64,000 nucleotides of DNA from Seohaeicola zhoushanensis (GTDB taxonomy: Bacteria; Pseudomonadota; Alphaproteobacteria; Rhodobacterales; Rhodobacteraceae): NCBI RefSeq assembly GCF_014656415.1, contig NZ_BNCJ01000003.1, forward strand, positions 326,316-390,315, read 5' to 3'. A model generated the notes under the pieces. The model ran no database searches. It saw nothing but the letters and a program-made list of their open reading frames with translations, and was not told the origin of the DNA. Position numbers and translations under genes: made by a program. This document shows, in pieces, positions 55,746 through 64,000 of the stretch (position 1 is the stretch's first letter; every line of letters begins with the position of its first letter).

Positions 55746-57680
55746 CTACGCTTCCGTTTCCAGCCGCACCAGCGCGGCCCCCGCCTCGACCTGCGCACCG
55801 GCCTCGACCAGCACCTCGGCCACCACCCCGTCACGGGCGGCCAGCAGGGAATGTTCCATCTTCATCGCCTCGAGCACCGCCAGGCGGTCGCCCTCGGCGA
55901 CCGCCTGCCCCGCCTTGGCGAAGACCGCCTTGACCAGCCCCGGCATCGGCGCCTCGATTAGGTTGGTGTCGCCGCCCTTGCTGCTGGCGCGTTCCAGCGG
56001 ATCGATGATGCCGAAGGCCAGCCCATAGGCGTCGAAGACCGTCGCCACCTTGCCCGCCACCGCCACCGGCGGCAAGGCAATCCCGCCGCAGCGCCAGGTG
56101 CCGCCGCTGCGCTCGGCAACCAGCTCCTGCCCATCGACGCGCCAGACCTGCCGGTCCGGCCCCTGTGCCATCAGCACGGCGGTCAGCGGTTCCTCGCCCC
56201 AGCTCAGCGCGATGCTTTGCTCCAGCGGCGACCAGAGCGCAAAGCCCTGCGCCCAATCGCCCTGCCCCGCACCCGCCGCCGCCATCGCCGCCGCCACCAC
56301 GTGGCGCGGCTTCGGCTCGGGGGCCACCACCAAGCTGTCGAGGTCACGCCCGATCAGCCCGGTATCGACATCCCCCGCCGCAAAGCCCGCGTGCTCGGCC
56401 AGTGCCCCGAGGAAGGCGAGGTTGGTGACGGTGCCCGCCACCTGGGTGCCCTTCAGCGCCGAGGCCAGCCGCGACAGCGCGATCTCGCGCGTGGGACCAT
56501 GCACGATCACCTTGGCGATCATCGGATCGTACCAGGGGCTGATGCTATCGCCCGCCCGCACCCCGCTGTCGGCGCGGCAGCCCGCCGGGAAGGCCAGGTG
56601 CGTGAGCTTGCCGGTCGCCGGAAGGAAACCCTTCGGCACGTCCTCGGCATAGAGCCGCGCCTCGAAGGCATGGCCGGTGATCGTCAGTTCCTCTTGCTGC
56701 TTCGGCAACCGCTCCCCGGCGGCCACGCGCAGCTGCCATTCCACCAGGTCCACCCCGGTGATCGCCTCGGTGACCGGATGCTCCACCTGCAGGCGGGTGT
56801 TCATCTCCATGAACCAGAAGCGGTCGGACCGCAGCCCCTCAGAGGCATCGACGATGAACTCGATGGTGCCGGCCCCGGCATAGCCGATCGCCTCGGCCGC
56901 CTTCACCGCCGCCTCACCCATGGCGGCGCGCATCTCGGCCGTCATGCCCGGCGCGGGGGCCTCCTCGATCACCTTCTGGTGGCGACGCTGCAACGAGCAG
57001 TCGCGCTCGAACAGGTGAACGGCCCGGGTGCCATCGCCGAAGACCTGCACCTCGATGTGGCGCGGCTTGGAGACGTATTTCTCGACCAGCACCGCGTCAT
57101 TGCCGAAGGCGGTCCTGGCCTCGGCCTTGGCGCTGGCCAGCGCATCGGCGAAATCCTTCGCCTTCTCGACCAGCCGCATCCCCTTGCCGCCGCCCCCGGC
57201 GGTGGCCTTGATCAGCACCGGGTAGCCGATGGCATCGGCGGCCCCGGCCAGGTGTTCGGGGTCCTGGCTTTCGCCGTGATAGCCCGGCACCACCGGCACG
57301 CCGGCCTTCTCCATCAGCGCCTTGGCGGCATCCTTCAGCCCCATCGCCCGGATCGCCCTGGCCGAGGGCCCGATGAAGACCAGCCCCGCCGCCTCGACCG
57401 CATCGACGAAATCGGGGTTCTCGGACAGGAAGCCATAGCCCGGATGGATCGCCTGCGCCCCGGTCTCCAGCGCCGCCTGGATGATCCGCTCGCCGCGCAG
57501 GTAGCTCTCGGCCGGAGCCGGGCCGCCGATATGCACGGCAAGATCCGCCATCTGCACGTGTTTCGCCCCCGCATCCGCGTCGGAATGCACCGCGACGCAG
57601 CGGATGCCCATGGCGCGGGCGGTCTGCATCACACGGCAGGCGATCTCGCCCCGGTTGGCGATCAGGATGGTGTGGAACAT
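55746..57680 (-). CDS. liuD: Methylcrotonyl-CoA carboxylase, biotin-containing alpha subunit
   Basis: A 644-residue protein: biotin carboxylase domain (ILIANRGEIACRVM, ATP-grasp KATAGGGGKGMRLV, and HLFERDCSLQRRHQKVIEEAPAP), a central BT-like region, and a biotinyl domain with LEAMKMEHSL near residue 605, whose Lys is biotinylated. With LiuB it carboxylates 3-methylcrotonyl-CoA. ATG 57680 matches family N-termini (MFHTILIANRG). Biotinylation would be by the BirA encoded at 32.6 kb. Confidence 0.95.
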   Translation of the reverse strand: MFHTILIANRGEIACRVMQTARAMGIRCVAVHSDADAGAKHVQMADLAVHIGGPAPAESYLRGERIIQAALETGAQAIHPGYGFLSENPDFVDAVEAAGLVFIGPSARAIRAMGLKDAAKALMEKAGVPVVPGYHGESQDPEHLAGAADAIGYPVLIKATAGGGGKGMRLVEKAKDFADALASAKAEARTAFGNDAVLVEKYVSKPRHIEVQVFGDGTRAVHLFERDCSLQRRHQKVIEEAPAPGMTAEMRAAMGEAAVKAAEAIGYAGAGTIEFIVDASEGLRSDRFWFMEMNTRLQVEHPVTEAITGVDLVEWQLRVAAGERLPKQQEELTITGHAFEARLYAEDVPKGFLPATGKLTHLAFPAGCRADSGVRAGDSISPWYDPMIAKVIVHGPTREIALSRLASALKGTQVAGTVTNLAFLGALAEHAGFAAGDVDTGLIGRDLDSLVVAPEPKPRHVVAAAMAAAGAGQGDWAQGFALWSPLEQSIALSWGEEPLTAVLMAQGPDRQVWRVDGQELVAERSGGTWRCGGIALPPVAVAGKVATVFDAYGLAFGIIDPLERASSKGGDTNLIEAPMPGLVKAVFAKAGQAVAEGDRLAVLEAMKMEHSLLAARDGVVAEVLVEAGAQVEAGAALVRLETEA

Positions 57681-57707
57681 GGTGAGGTCTCGCTTGTGTC
57701 TGTGCCG

Positions 57708-57728
57708 CCGGGGGCCGACTGCCCCCGG
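57708..57728. terminator. Hairpin between the ankyrin gene and liuD
   Basis: CCGGGGGC-CGACT-GCCCCCGG, 8-bp perfect stem, followed by ACCCCCGTGAGTATTTGGAAAGA, a sequence type common between genes in Rhodobacteraceae. May reduce or process the transcript within the operon. Confidence 0.45.
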
Positions 57729-57777
57729 ACCCCCGTGAGTATTTGGAAAGAAGAGAAGCAGGAGGCCGCCGGCCGGT

Positions 57778-58434
57778 TCATTGCCGCGCCCCCGCCGCTT
57801 CGAGCATTCGGGCGATGTCGCCATAGCCCCTGGCCCGCGCATGGCCGAGCGGGGTGACCCCCTCGCCATCCGCCAGGGTCACATCCGCCCCGGCGTCGAT
57901 CAGCGCGCGCACCACCGCCTGCCGTTCGGGGCCGCCGTCGCCCAGCAGCACCGCTTCCAGCAGCGCGGTCCAGCCGAGCTTGTTGACATGGTCCAGCGCC
58001 ACGCCGGCCTCGATCAGCACCTGCACCACCTCGGCCGACTGCCGCTCGGCCGCCGGGATCAGCGCGGTGCCGCCATAGCGGTTGGTGCTGGCGAGATCGG
58101 CGCCATGCGCCAGCGTCAACTTCAGGATCGCAAGCCGCCCCTCGGCCCCGGCGTAGAGATAGGGGCTGTCCTGGATGTCGTCCTTGGCATTCACATCGGC
58201 CCCCGCTTCGACCAGCGCCCGCGCCGCCGCGAGCTGGTCATGATGGGTGGCGACCAGCAGCGCGGTGCGGCCGCGTGCGTCGCGCGCATCCACCCCGGTG
58301 CCGGCGGCCAGTTCCGACCGGATCGCCGCCACGTCTCCCGTCGCGGCCGCCTCCAACAATCGCGCGTCATCGGCCATGCCCGATCCTCCCCAGCTTGCCA
58401 GCAACGCGACAGCGCCGGCCTTGATACCCATCAT
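57778..58434 (-). CDS. Exported ankyrin-repeat protein
   Basis: A 218-residue protein. A signal peptide (about residues 1-21, ending SGMA) is followed by five to six ankyrin repeats: [31 protein letters not shown], and similar helices beginning [26 protein letters not shown] and [12 protein letters not shown]. The ATG overlaps the macrodomain gene stop by 4 bases (58431-58434). Ankyrin repeats bind proteins; the partner would be periplasmic if the signal is real. Located between liuB and liuD. Confidence 0.82.
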   Translation of the reverse strand: MMGIKAGAVALLASWGGSGMADDARLLEAAATGDVAAIRSELAAGTGVDARDARGRTALLVATHHDQLAAARALVEAGADVNAKDDIQDSPYLYAGAEGRLAILKLTLAHGADLASTNRYGGTALIPAAERQSAEVVQVLIEAGVALDHVNKLGWTALLEAVLLGDGGPERQAVVRALIDAGADVTLADGEGVTPLGHARARGYGDIARMLEAAGARQ

Positions 58435-58928
58435 GACACCCCCACCCGGTCGAGCGCCGCCTGCAGCAGCCGCGCCATCGGCGCATCGAAAGCCACCAGC
58501 CGCACCTCCAGCGCCGCGCCGGTCACCTCGGCCACCGCGATCTCGGCCGCCTCCTCGGCCGGGTAGCCGAAGACCCCGGTGGAAATCGCCGGGAAAGAGA
58601 CCGTCGCGCAGCCATGCGCGCCGGCCAGCCGCAGGCTGTTGCGATAGCAGCGCGCCAGCAGCCCGGCCTCGCCCCGCCCGCCGCCGTGCCAGACCGGCCC
58701 CACCGTGTGGATGACGATCCGCGCCGGCAGGCCGTGTGCCCCGGTCACCTTGGCCTCGCCCGTCTCGCAGCCGCCCAGGCCCCGGCATTCGGCCAGCAGC
58801 CCCGGCCCCGCCGCCCGGTGAATCGCCCCGTCGACCCCGCCGCCGCCCAGCAACGAGCGGTTGGCGGCATTGACGATCGCGTCCGCCGGGATCCGGGTGA
58901 TATCGCCGGTGATGACCGAAACGCCCAT
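58431..58928 (-). CDS. Macrodomain protein (O-acetyl-ADP-ribose deacetylase / YmdB type)
   Basis: A 165-residue single macrodomain. [19 protein letters not shown] with the conserved Asn pair, [14 protein letters not shown], and [11 protein letters not shown] are the ADP-ribose binding loops of the MacroD/YmdB class. Such enzymes hydrolyse O-acetyl-ADP-ribose or remove ADP-ribose from proteins or nucleic acids. It begins 3 bases after liuB and overlaps the ankyrin gene. Its presence in a leucine pathway operon is unusual. Confidence 0.92.
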   Translation of the reverse strand: MGVSVITGDITRIPADAIVNAANRSLLGGGGVDGAIHRAAGPGLLAECRGLGGCETGEAKVTGAHGLPARIVIHTVGPVWHGGGRGEAGLLARCYRNSLRLAGAHGCATVSFPAISTGVFGYPAEEAAEIAVAEVTGAALEVRLVAFDAPMARLLQAALDRVGVS

Positions 58929-58931
58929 GGC

Positions 58932-60536
58932 TCACATCCGGAACACGCCGAACTTGGTTTCGGCGATCGGCGCGTTCAGCGCCGCCGAGATCGACAGCGC
59001 CAGCACGTCGCGCGTCTTCCTCGGGTCGATCACCCCGTCGTCCCAGAGCCGCGCCGAAGCATAGAGCGGGTGGCTCTGCTCGGCGAACATCTCGAGCGTG
59101 GGGCGCTTGAACTCGGCCTCCTCCTCGGCCGACCAGCTGCCCCCGGCGCGTTCGATCCCGTCGCGCTTTACGGTGGCGAGCACGCCCGCCGCCTGTTCGC
59201 CCCCCATCACCGAGATGCGTGAATTGGGCCATGTCCACAGGAAGCGCGGCGCATAGGCGCGCCCGCACATGCCGTAGTTGCCGGCGCCATAGGACCCGCC
59301 GACCAGGAAGGTGATCTTCGGCACCTGCGTCGTCGCCACCGCCGTCACCATCTTGGCGCCATGCCGCGCGATGCCCTCGGATTCATAGCGCCGCCCGACC
59401 ATGAAGCCGGTGATGTTCTGCAGGAAGACCAGCGGGATGCCCCGCTGCGAACACAACTCGATGAAATGCGCGCCCTTCTGGGCGCTTTCGCTGAACAGCA
59501 CGCCATTGTTGGCGACGATGCCCACCGGCATCCCCTTCACATGGGCGAAACCGCAGACCAGCGTCTCGCCGAAGCGCGCCTTGAACTCGTCGAAGCGCGA
59601 GCCGTCCACCACCCGTGCGATCACCTCGCGGATGTCGTAAGGCGTGCGCAGGTCGGTCGGCACCACGCCGAGGATCTCCTCGGGGTCATAGGCCGGCTCC
59701 TCGATGGCCTGCATCCGCAGGGTGGGTGCGAACTCTCCCCCGAGGTTGCCCACCGCGCGGCGCGCCAACGCCAGCGCGTGGCTGTCGTCCTCGGCCAGGT
59801 AATCGGCCACGCCCGACAGCCGGGTGTGCACGTCGCCGCCGCCCAGGTCCTCGGCGCTCACCACCTCGCCGGTCGCCGCCTTCACCAGCGGCGGGCCAGC
59901 CAGGAAGATGGTGCCCTGCTCCTTGACGATGATGGTCACATCCGACATCGCCGGCACATAGGCGCCGCCGGCGGTGCAGGATCCCATCACCACCGCGATC
60001 TGCGGAATGCCCAGCGCGCTCATGTTCGCCTGGTTGAAGAAGATGCGTCCGAAGTGGTCGCGGTCCGGGAAGACCTCGTCCTGGTTCGGCAGGTTGGCCC
60101 CGCCGCTGTCGACCAGATAGACGCAGGGCAGCCGGTTCGCCTGGGCGATCTCCTGCGCCCGCAGGTGCTTCTTGACCGAGATCGGGTAATAGGTGCCGCC
60201 CTTCACGGTAGCGTCGTTGCAGACCACCATGACATCGCGCCCATGCACGCGGCCGATGCCCGCGATCACCCCGGCGCAGGGGGCCGCGCCCTCATACATG
60301 CCATGCGCCGCCGTCGCCCCGATCTCGAGGAAGGGCGAGCCCGGATCGAGCAGGTTCGCCACCCGCTCGCGCGGGGGCATCTTGCCGCGGGACGCATGGC
60401 GCTCGCGCGCCTTGGCCCCGCCGCCCTCGGCCGCCAGCTGCGCCGCGGCGCGGATCTCGGCCAGGGCTTCGAGGTGGGCCGCCCGGTTGGCCTGGAATGC
60501 CTCGGACGACGGGAGCGCTTTGGACGTGAGCTTCAT
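58932..60536 (-). CDS. liuB: Methylcrotonyl-CoA carboxylase, carboxyltransferase beta subunit
   Basis: A 534-residue crotonase-type carboxyltransferase. [76 protein letters not shown] and [14 protein letters not shown] are family blocks of MCC beta. It transfers the carboxyl group from biotin on LiuD to 3-methylcrotonyl-CoA. It follows the second DUF1311 gene by 54 bases. Confidence 0.96.
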   Translation of the reverse strand: MKLTSKALPSSEAFQANRAAHLEALAEIRAAAQLAAEGGGAKARERHASRGKMPPRERVANLLDPGSPFLEIGATAAHGMYEGAAPCAGVIAGIGRVHGRDVMVVCNDATVKGGTYYPISVKKHLRAQEIAQANRLPCVYLVDSGGANLPNQDEVFPDRDHFGRIFFNQANMSALGIPQIAVVMGSCTAGGAYVPAMSDVTIIVKEQGTIFLAGPPLVKAATGEVVSAEDLGGGDVHTRLSGVADYLAEDDSHALALARRAVGNLGGEFAPTLRMQAIEEPAYDPEEILGVVPTDLRTPYDIREVIARVVDGSRFDEFKARFGETLVCGFAHVKGMPVGIVANNGVLFSESAQKGAHFIELCSQRGIPLVFLQNITGFMVGRRYESEGIARHGAKMVTAVATTQVPKITFLVGGSYGAGNYGMCGRAYAPRFLWTWPNSRISVMGGEQAAGVLATVKRDGIERAGGSWSAEEEAEFKRPTLEMFAEQSHPLYASARLWDDGVIDPRKTRDVLALSISAALNAPIAETKFGVFRM

Positions 60537-60590
60537 TTGACTTTCCTCGAACGAATTATCTTGCTGCGCCGGATCTTCCCGCCGCGCGGT

Positions 60591-61103
60591 TCATTGGCCA
60601 TACCCGAAGCGGCCGAGGCTCAGCGCCTGCTCGCCGGTCATGCGCATCAGGCAGCCGACCGCCGCCGGCCCGCCGCCGGTGCCCCCGCCCCACTGCGCCC
60701 GCTCGAAATCGCAGGCCGCGTCGCGGTAGGGGATCCAGGCCCGCTGCATCTCGCGCAGGGTCTGCTCGGCAACCGCCGCCTCGGGCGTATAGGCGCGCAC
60801 CTCGGCATCCATCTTCTTCGCCCGCGCGATGGCGGTCTGGTAATAGGCGTTCAGCAGCCCGTCCCAATATTGGTATTCCCGGTCGAGGCAGCCGCCCATC
60901 CCCATGGTGGTACCGCCCAGATCGTTGGCCGACATGCAGGCATTGGCCGAGGCGCCGATGCAGGCCTCCTGCGCCACCGAGTCCTGCGCCGCCGTCAGGC
61001 AGGCGCGGGTCGCGTCGTCGGAATAGAGGATGTCCTGCGCAACAGCAGGCCGGGCCGCCAGCAGCAGCGCCATGCCGATCCCGAAAATCCTCCCGCCACG
61101 CAT
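60591..61103 (-). CDS. Exported LprI-like (DUF1311) protein, second copy
   Basis: A 170-residue protein with signal peptide FGIGMALLLAARPAVA. The mature part follows the lysozyme-inhibitor-LprI-like pattern with six cysteines, including GGCLDREYQYWDGLLNAYYQ, the typical CxxxExxxWDxxLN motif, and WIPYRDAACDFE. A close relative of the next gene upstream: the same cysteine spacing and the shared GTGGGPA segment show tandem duplication. ATG 61103 is used. Function in the leucine operon is not obvious. Confidence 0.82.
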   Translation of the reverse strand: MRGGRIFGIGMALLLAARPAVAQDILYSDDATRACLTAAQDSVAQEACIGASANACMSANDLGGTTMGMGGCLDREYQYWDGLLNAYYQTAIARAKKMDAEVRAYTPEAAVAEQTLREMQRAWIPYRDAACDFERAQWGGGTGGGPAAVGCLMRMTGEQALSLGRFGYGQ

Positions 61104-61114
61104 GTCCGCCTCCC

Positions 61115-61609
61115 CTACTGGCTGATCCACATGTCCTGCAGATAGGCCGCATGTTCGCCCATGGTGCGCAGCACGCAACGCAATTCCGCCGGCCCGCCAC
61201 CAGTGCCGTCGCGATACTGCGCCCGCTCGAAGGCGCAGCGCGCATCGCTGTAGCCCTGCCAGGCCGTCTCCAGCCCGGTCAGCGTCTCGACCATGAAGGA
61301 CTGGCCCAACCCGTCGGTCCTGGCCGCCTCGTCGGTCGCGCGGGCCTTCTCCATCGCCTGCGCGCGCAGGCCCGCGAGAATATCGTCCCAGAAGGTCACC
61401 TCGCTGTCGAGACACTCGACATTGCCCATGGTCGAGGTCCCACCCGGCGAGTCCTCCATGCAGGCCAGCGCCGAGACCCCGGCGCATTCCGCCTTCGCCG
61501 AAGTGCTGGCGGCTGCCGCAAGGCAGGCCAGTGTCCCCGCGTCGGAATAGACCATGTCCTGGGCCGAAACCGGCGCGGCAGCCAGCAGAAGGGCCGCCGC
61601 CAATCTCAC
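61115..61609 (-). CDS. Exported LprI-like (DUF1311) protein, first copy
   Basis: A 164-residue protein with signal peptide [15 protein letters not shown]. It has six cysteines at positions equivalent to those of the following copy, with [18 protein letters not shown] and [16 protein letters not shown] as LprI-like motifs. Its ATG overlaps the liuA stop by 4 bases, so it is translated with liuA. Related proteins inhibit lysozyme or are of unknown role. Confidence 0.82.
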   Translation of the reverse strand: MRLAAALLLAAAPVSAQDMVYSDAGTLACLAAAASTSAKAECAGVSALACMEDSPGGTSTMGNVECLDSEVTFWDDILAGLRAQAMEKARATDEAARTDGLGQSFMVETLTGLETAWQGYSDARCAFERAQYRDGTGGGPAELRCVLRTMGEHAAYLQDMWISQ

Positions 61610-62769
61610 TCCATCGACCCCATCAGCTCGCGCCCGACCAGCATCCGGCGGATTTCGCTGGTGCCGGCGCCGATCTCCATCAGCTTGGCGTCGCGGAAGA
61701 TCCGCGCCACCGGGGCGTCGTTCAGGAACCCCGCCCCGCCCATCGCCTGCACCGCCTGATGCGCCTGCACCATCGCCTGTTCCGAGGCGTAGAGGCAGCA
61801 GGCCGCCGCGTCCTGGCGCGTCACCTCGCCCCGGTCGCAGGCCTTGGCGACCTCGTAGACATAGGCCCGCGCCGAGTTCATCGCCGTATACATGTCGGCG
61901 ATCTTGCCCTGCATCAGCTGGAAGTTCCCGATCGGCTGGCCGAACTGCTTGCGGGTGGCGAGATAGGGCATGATCTCGTCCATGCAGGCCGCCATGATGC
62001 CCAGCCCGATGCCTGCCAGCACGACCCGCTCGTAGTCGAGGCCCGACATCAGCACCCGCACGCCCTTGCCCTCTTCGCCGAGCACGTTCTCGAAGGGCAC
62101 CTCGACATCCTCGAAGATCAGTTCGGCGGTGTTCGAGCCGCGCATCCCCAGCTTGTCGAAATGCTTCGAGGTCGAGAAGCCGGTCATCGATTTCTCGATC
62201 AGGAAGGCGGTCATCCCCTTGGACCCGGCCGAGGGGTCGGTCTTGGCATAGACCACCAGCGTATCGGCATCCGGCCCGTTGGTGATCCAGTATTTGTTGC
62301 CGTTCAGCACGTAGCGGTCATTGCGCTTCTCGGCGCGCAGCTTCATCGAAACCACGTCCGACCCGGCACCCGCCTCGCTCATCGCCAGGGCGCCGACGCT
62401 GGTGCCGGCAACGAGGCCCGGCAGGTATTTCGTCTTCTGCTCGGGCGAGCCGTTCAGCTTGATCTGGTTCACGCAGAGGTTGGAATGCGCGCCGTAGGAG
62501 AGCGAGACCGAGGCCGATGCCCGCGCCACTTCCTCCACCGCCACGGTATGGGCGAGATAGCCCATGCCCAGTCCGCCGTATTCCTCGGGCACGGTGATTC
62601 CCAGCAGGCCCATTTCGCCCATCTCGGGCCAGAGCGCCGGCGGAAATGCGTTCGACCGGTCGATCTCGGCCGCCATCGGCTTGACCCGCTCCTGCGCCCA
62701 GCGATGCACCGTATCGCGCAGCTCGTTCACGTCCTCGCCCAGATCGAAACGCATGGATGCGTTGAACAT
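61606..62769 (-). CDS. liuA: Isovaleryl-CoA dehydrogenase
   Basis: A 387-residue acyl-CoA dehydrogenase. [20 protein letters not shown] and [18 protein letters not shown] (FAD/substrate signature), then [17 protein letters not shown] and [33 protein letters not shown] near the end. The catalytic Glu of isovaleryl-CoA dehydrogenases lies in YERVVLAG near residue 250. Converts isovaleryl-CoA to 3-methylcrotonyl-CoA. First gene of the liu operon; a clear promoter precedes it. Confidence 0.95.
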   Translation of the reverse strand: MFNASMRFDLGEDVNELRDTVHRWAQERVKPMAAEIDRSNAFPPALWPEMGEMGLLGITVPEEYGGLGMGYLAHTVAVEEVARASASVSLSYGAHSNLCVNQIKLNGSPEQKTKYLPGLVAGTSVGALAMSEAGAGSDVVSMKLRAEKRNDRYVLNGNKYWITNGPDADTLVVYAKTDPSAGSKGMTAFLIEKSMTGFSTSKHFDKLGMRGSNTAELIFEDVEVPFENVLGEEGKGVRVLMSGLDYERVVLAGIGLGIMAACMDEIMPYLATRKQFGQPIGNFQLMQGKIADMYTAMNSARAYVYEVAKACDRGEVTRQDAAACCLYASEQAMVQAHQAVQAMGGAGFLNDAPVARIFRDAKLMEIGAGTSEIRRMLVGRELMGSME

Positions 62770-62794
62770 GACGGCGCCTCCCCCACAGTTTTAA

Positions 62795-62808
62795 TGAACA
62801 ACTGTTCA
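62795..62808. promoter_or_regulatory. Operator candidate of the liu operon
   Basis: Perfect palindrome TGAACA-AC-TGTTCA, directly downstream of the -10 and 26 bases before the liuA start, so it covers the transcription start. The shape suits a TetR-family repressor; no such gene is in the window. Confidence 0.65.
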
Positions 62809-62809
62809 A

Positions 62810-62838
62810 ATAATACGCCCGCACCGGCCATCGGTCAA
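62810..62838 (-). promoter_or_regulatory. Promoter of the liu operon
   Basis: Minus strand: TTGACC (62838-62833), a 17-base spacer, TATTAT (62815-62810). One of the best promoter matches in the window, with the same TTGACC -35 as the nuo promoter. Confidence 0.7.
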
Positions 62839-62931
62839 GCGCAACCTGTCGCCGGTGCGCGCGAGACAAGGAACAAGCGCCCCGGCGCAGACGTTGATCG
62901 TCCGACACAACCCAACTCCAAGGAGACAGCG

Positions 62932-63402
62932 ATGGCCACCGACATGAAACACGAATTCTGGAACCGCCTCGACAAGGTGCAGGCGGGGATGCTGACCGCC
63001 GAAGGTGCACGCCCGGTGCCGATGTCGCCCTATGCCGACCCTGACGCCAATGCGATCTGGTTCATCACCGCCGATGGCACCGATATCGCCCAGGCAGCAG
63101 CCGGGGGCAGCCGCGTCTCGCTGACGCTGGCCGATTCGGGCTCCAAGATCTACGCCACCATCGACGGCGCGATGGCGCTCTCGGACGACAAGGCCAAGCT
63201 CGATGAACTCTGGAGCCCGATCGCCGGCGCCTGGTTCGACGAGGGCAAGGAGGACAAGGACGTGCGGCTGGTGCGCATGACCCCGGCGCGGGCCGAGGTC
63301 TGGGCCACCGACGGCGCGGCGGGGTTCCTCTACGAGATTGCAAAGGCCAACCTGACCGGCGAACAGCCCGACATGGGCGAACACGCGCGGATCACCTTCT
63401 GA
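62932..63402 (+). CDS. Pyridoxamine 5'-phosphate oxidase-fold stress protein
   Basis: A 156-residue split-barrel protein of the general stress protein 26 type. MLTAEGARPVPMSPYAD, AIWFITADGTDIAQA and SRVSLTLADSGSKIYATIDG are the typical strands; members bind flavin or related cofactors. AAGGAGA stands upstream of ATG 62932 at good spacing. It is divergent from liuA and shares one base of its stop (TGATG) with creA. Confidence 0.88.
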   Translation: MATDMKHEFWNRLDKVQAGMLTAEGARPVPMSPYADPDANAIWFITADGTDIAQAAAGGSRVSLTLADSGSKIYATIDGAMALSDDKAKLDELWSPIAGAWFDEGKEDKDVRLVRMTPARAEVWATDGAAGFLYEIAKANLTGEQPDMGEHARITF

Positions 63403-63857
63403 TGCGTCCCGGCCTCTGCGCGGCGGTGCTCGCCGCGCTCGCCGCCCTGCCCGCGCGCGCCGAGCAGGTCGGCGAGGTCGGCGTCGACTGGATCGGCAAC
63501 GACATCATCATCGAGGCGGTGCCCGACCCGAAGGTCAAGGGCGTCACCTGCCACGTCGCCTATTTCGACCGCGGGCTGCTCGACCGGCTGGGCAAGGGCA
63601 ACTGGTTCGAGGACCCCTCGAACGCCTCTGTCTCCTGCCGCCAGACCGGCCCGATCGAGCTGGGCGACATCGACCGCGACGAGAACGGCGAGGACGTCTT
63701 CCGCACCTCGCGTTCGCTGGTGTTCAAGTCGCTGCGCGTCAAGCGGATCTACGACGAGCGGAACCGCACGCTGATCTACCTCGCCCATGCGGCAGAGCTG
63801 ACCGACGGCTCGGCGAAACTCTCGATCTCCACCGTGCCGCTCTACGGATCAGACTGA
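63402..63857 (+). CDS. creA: CreA-family periplasmic protein
   Basis: A 151-residue protein with signal peptide LCAAVLAALAALPARA and mature start EQVGEVGVDWIGNDI. CreA family blocks are VPDPKVKGVTCHVAYFDRG, DPSNASVSCRQTGPI and FRTSRSLVFKSLRVKRIYD. The two cysteines of the mature part probably form a disulfide. Function of CreA is not known. Coupled to the preceding gene by a TGATG overlap. Confidence 0.92.
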   Translation: MRPGLCAAVLAALAALPARAEQVGEVGVDWIGNDIIIEAVPDPKVKGVTCHVAYFDRGLLDRLGKGNWFEDPSNASVSCRQTGPIELGDIDRDENGEDVFRTSRSLVFKSLRVKRIYDERNRTLIYLAHAAELTDGSAKLSISTVPLYGSD

Positions 63858-63873
63858 GGCGCCTTGCGGCGCC
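63858..63873. terminator. Weak terminator-like hairpin after creA
   Basis: GGCGCC-TTGC-GGCGCC immediately after the creA stop. The region up to 63961 continues with repeated GCGGCC-rich palindromes and ends in a run of six T (63956-63961), so termination in this stretch is likely. Confidence 0.4.
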
Positions 63874-63961
63874 ACGCCTCTTGTCTCGGCTGCGGCCTGC
63901 GGCCTCCGCCTCGGGCGCCAGGCCTGCGGCCTGACGCGATGCCTCCGGCAACTGTATTTTT

Positions 63962-64000
63962 TCACGCCGTTGCGGCGAAGTCGGTGCCGTCGCGGATCAT
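63962..64000 (-). CDS. C-terminal end of a minus-strand gene (partial)
   Basis: Reading the minus strand from the window edge gives 12 residues ending FAATA and a TGA at 63964-63962. It is followed by the T-rich/GC-rich intergenic stretch. Too little is present to name it, and the frame could be chance. Confidence 0.3.
   Translation of the reverse strand: MIRDGTDFAATA

Noticed and set aside
63880..63961. Repeated GCGGCC-rich palindromes near the right edge as a possible CRISPR or origin
   Set aside because: Units are short and irregular, without spacers of constant length or DnaA boxes; they look like ordinary intergenic palindromes of Rhodobacteraceae.

Overview
The window is about 64 kb of high-GC chromosomal DNA from an alphaproteobacterium, most probably a member of the Rhodobacteraceae (Roseobacter/Paracoccus side). 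The grounds are the 14-gene nuo operon interleaved with many small genes of Rhodobacteraceae type, an elongated NuoE, TRAP transporters, RTX and Hint-domain proteins, RNase J, and short GC- or AT-rich intergenic hairpins. No rRNA, tRNA, CRISPR array, insertion sequence or phage gene was found. Coding density is very high: no gap between genes exceeds about 220 bases.

Layout. 1-5.2 kb (+): the end of a GMC-family oxidoreductase, a TerC-family membrane protein and a TRAP transporter (dctP-dctQ-dctM). 5.3-11.4 kb (-): a catabolic operon, read GntR regulator > LigM-like folate-dependent O-demethylase > second TRAP transporter (P-Q-M) > 6-phosphogluconate-dehydrogenase-like oxidoreductase, with two identical CTGTATACAG palindromes in front of it. 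11.5-12.65 kb (-): a PLP-dependent D-threonine/3-hydroxyaspartate aldolase. 12.7-16.2 kb (-): three consecutive SGNH-type proteins (GSCFA protein, small SGNH protein, RTX-repeat esterase). 16.4-18.9 kb (-): tatA-tatB-tatC and a DUF815 ATPase. 19.1-24.4 kb: a YafY-type regulator (+), an SDR/HEAT-repeat/ABC-ATPase operon (-), a Hint-domain protein (+) and an NTF2-like protein (-). 24.6-30.1 kb (+): release factor 3, an unknown protein coupled to a glycosyltransferase, a DEAD-box helicase and a PilZ protein.

30.1-52.7 kb (-) is one long transcription unit starting from a good promoter at about 52.8 kb: nuoA-B-C-x-D-x-x-E-x-x-F-x-x-x-G-x-H-I-x-J-x-x-K-L-M-N, then birA, coaX and rnj. Twelve accessory genes (x) sit between the complex I genes. 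Seven encode exported proteins or lipoproteins, and every one has an even number of cysteines in its mature part. Four encode very small probable membrane proteins, and one is a cysteine-free carboxymuconolactone-decarboxylase-fold protein. Many of these genes overlap their nuo neighbours by ATGA, so they appear translationally built into the complex I programme.

52.9-62.8 kb (-) is a leucine/isovalerate degradation operon (liuA, liuB, liuD, liuE, liuC) with two tandem LprI-like (DUF1311) secreted proteins, a macrodomain protein, an ankyrin-repeat protein and a membrane protein inserted. Its promoter has a perfect TGAACA-AC-TGTTCA palindrome just downstream of the -10. 62.9-63.9 kb (+) holds a PNPOx-like stress protein and CreA. 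The last 39 bases carry the C-terminal codons of a minus-strand gene.

The points I consider most worth following are the exported cysteine-paired proteins woven into the nuo operon, the GntR/LigM/TRAP cluster with twin operators, the run of three SGNH-type proteins, and three 5' leaders in which a strong hairpin lies on or directly before the ribosome-binding site (44971-44996, 29703-29753, 28240-28260).
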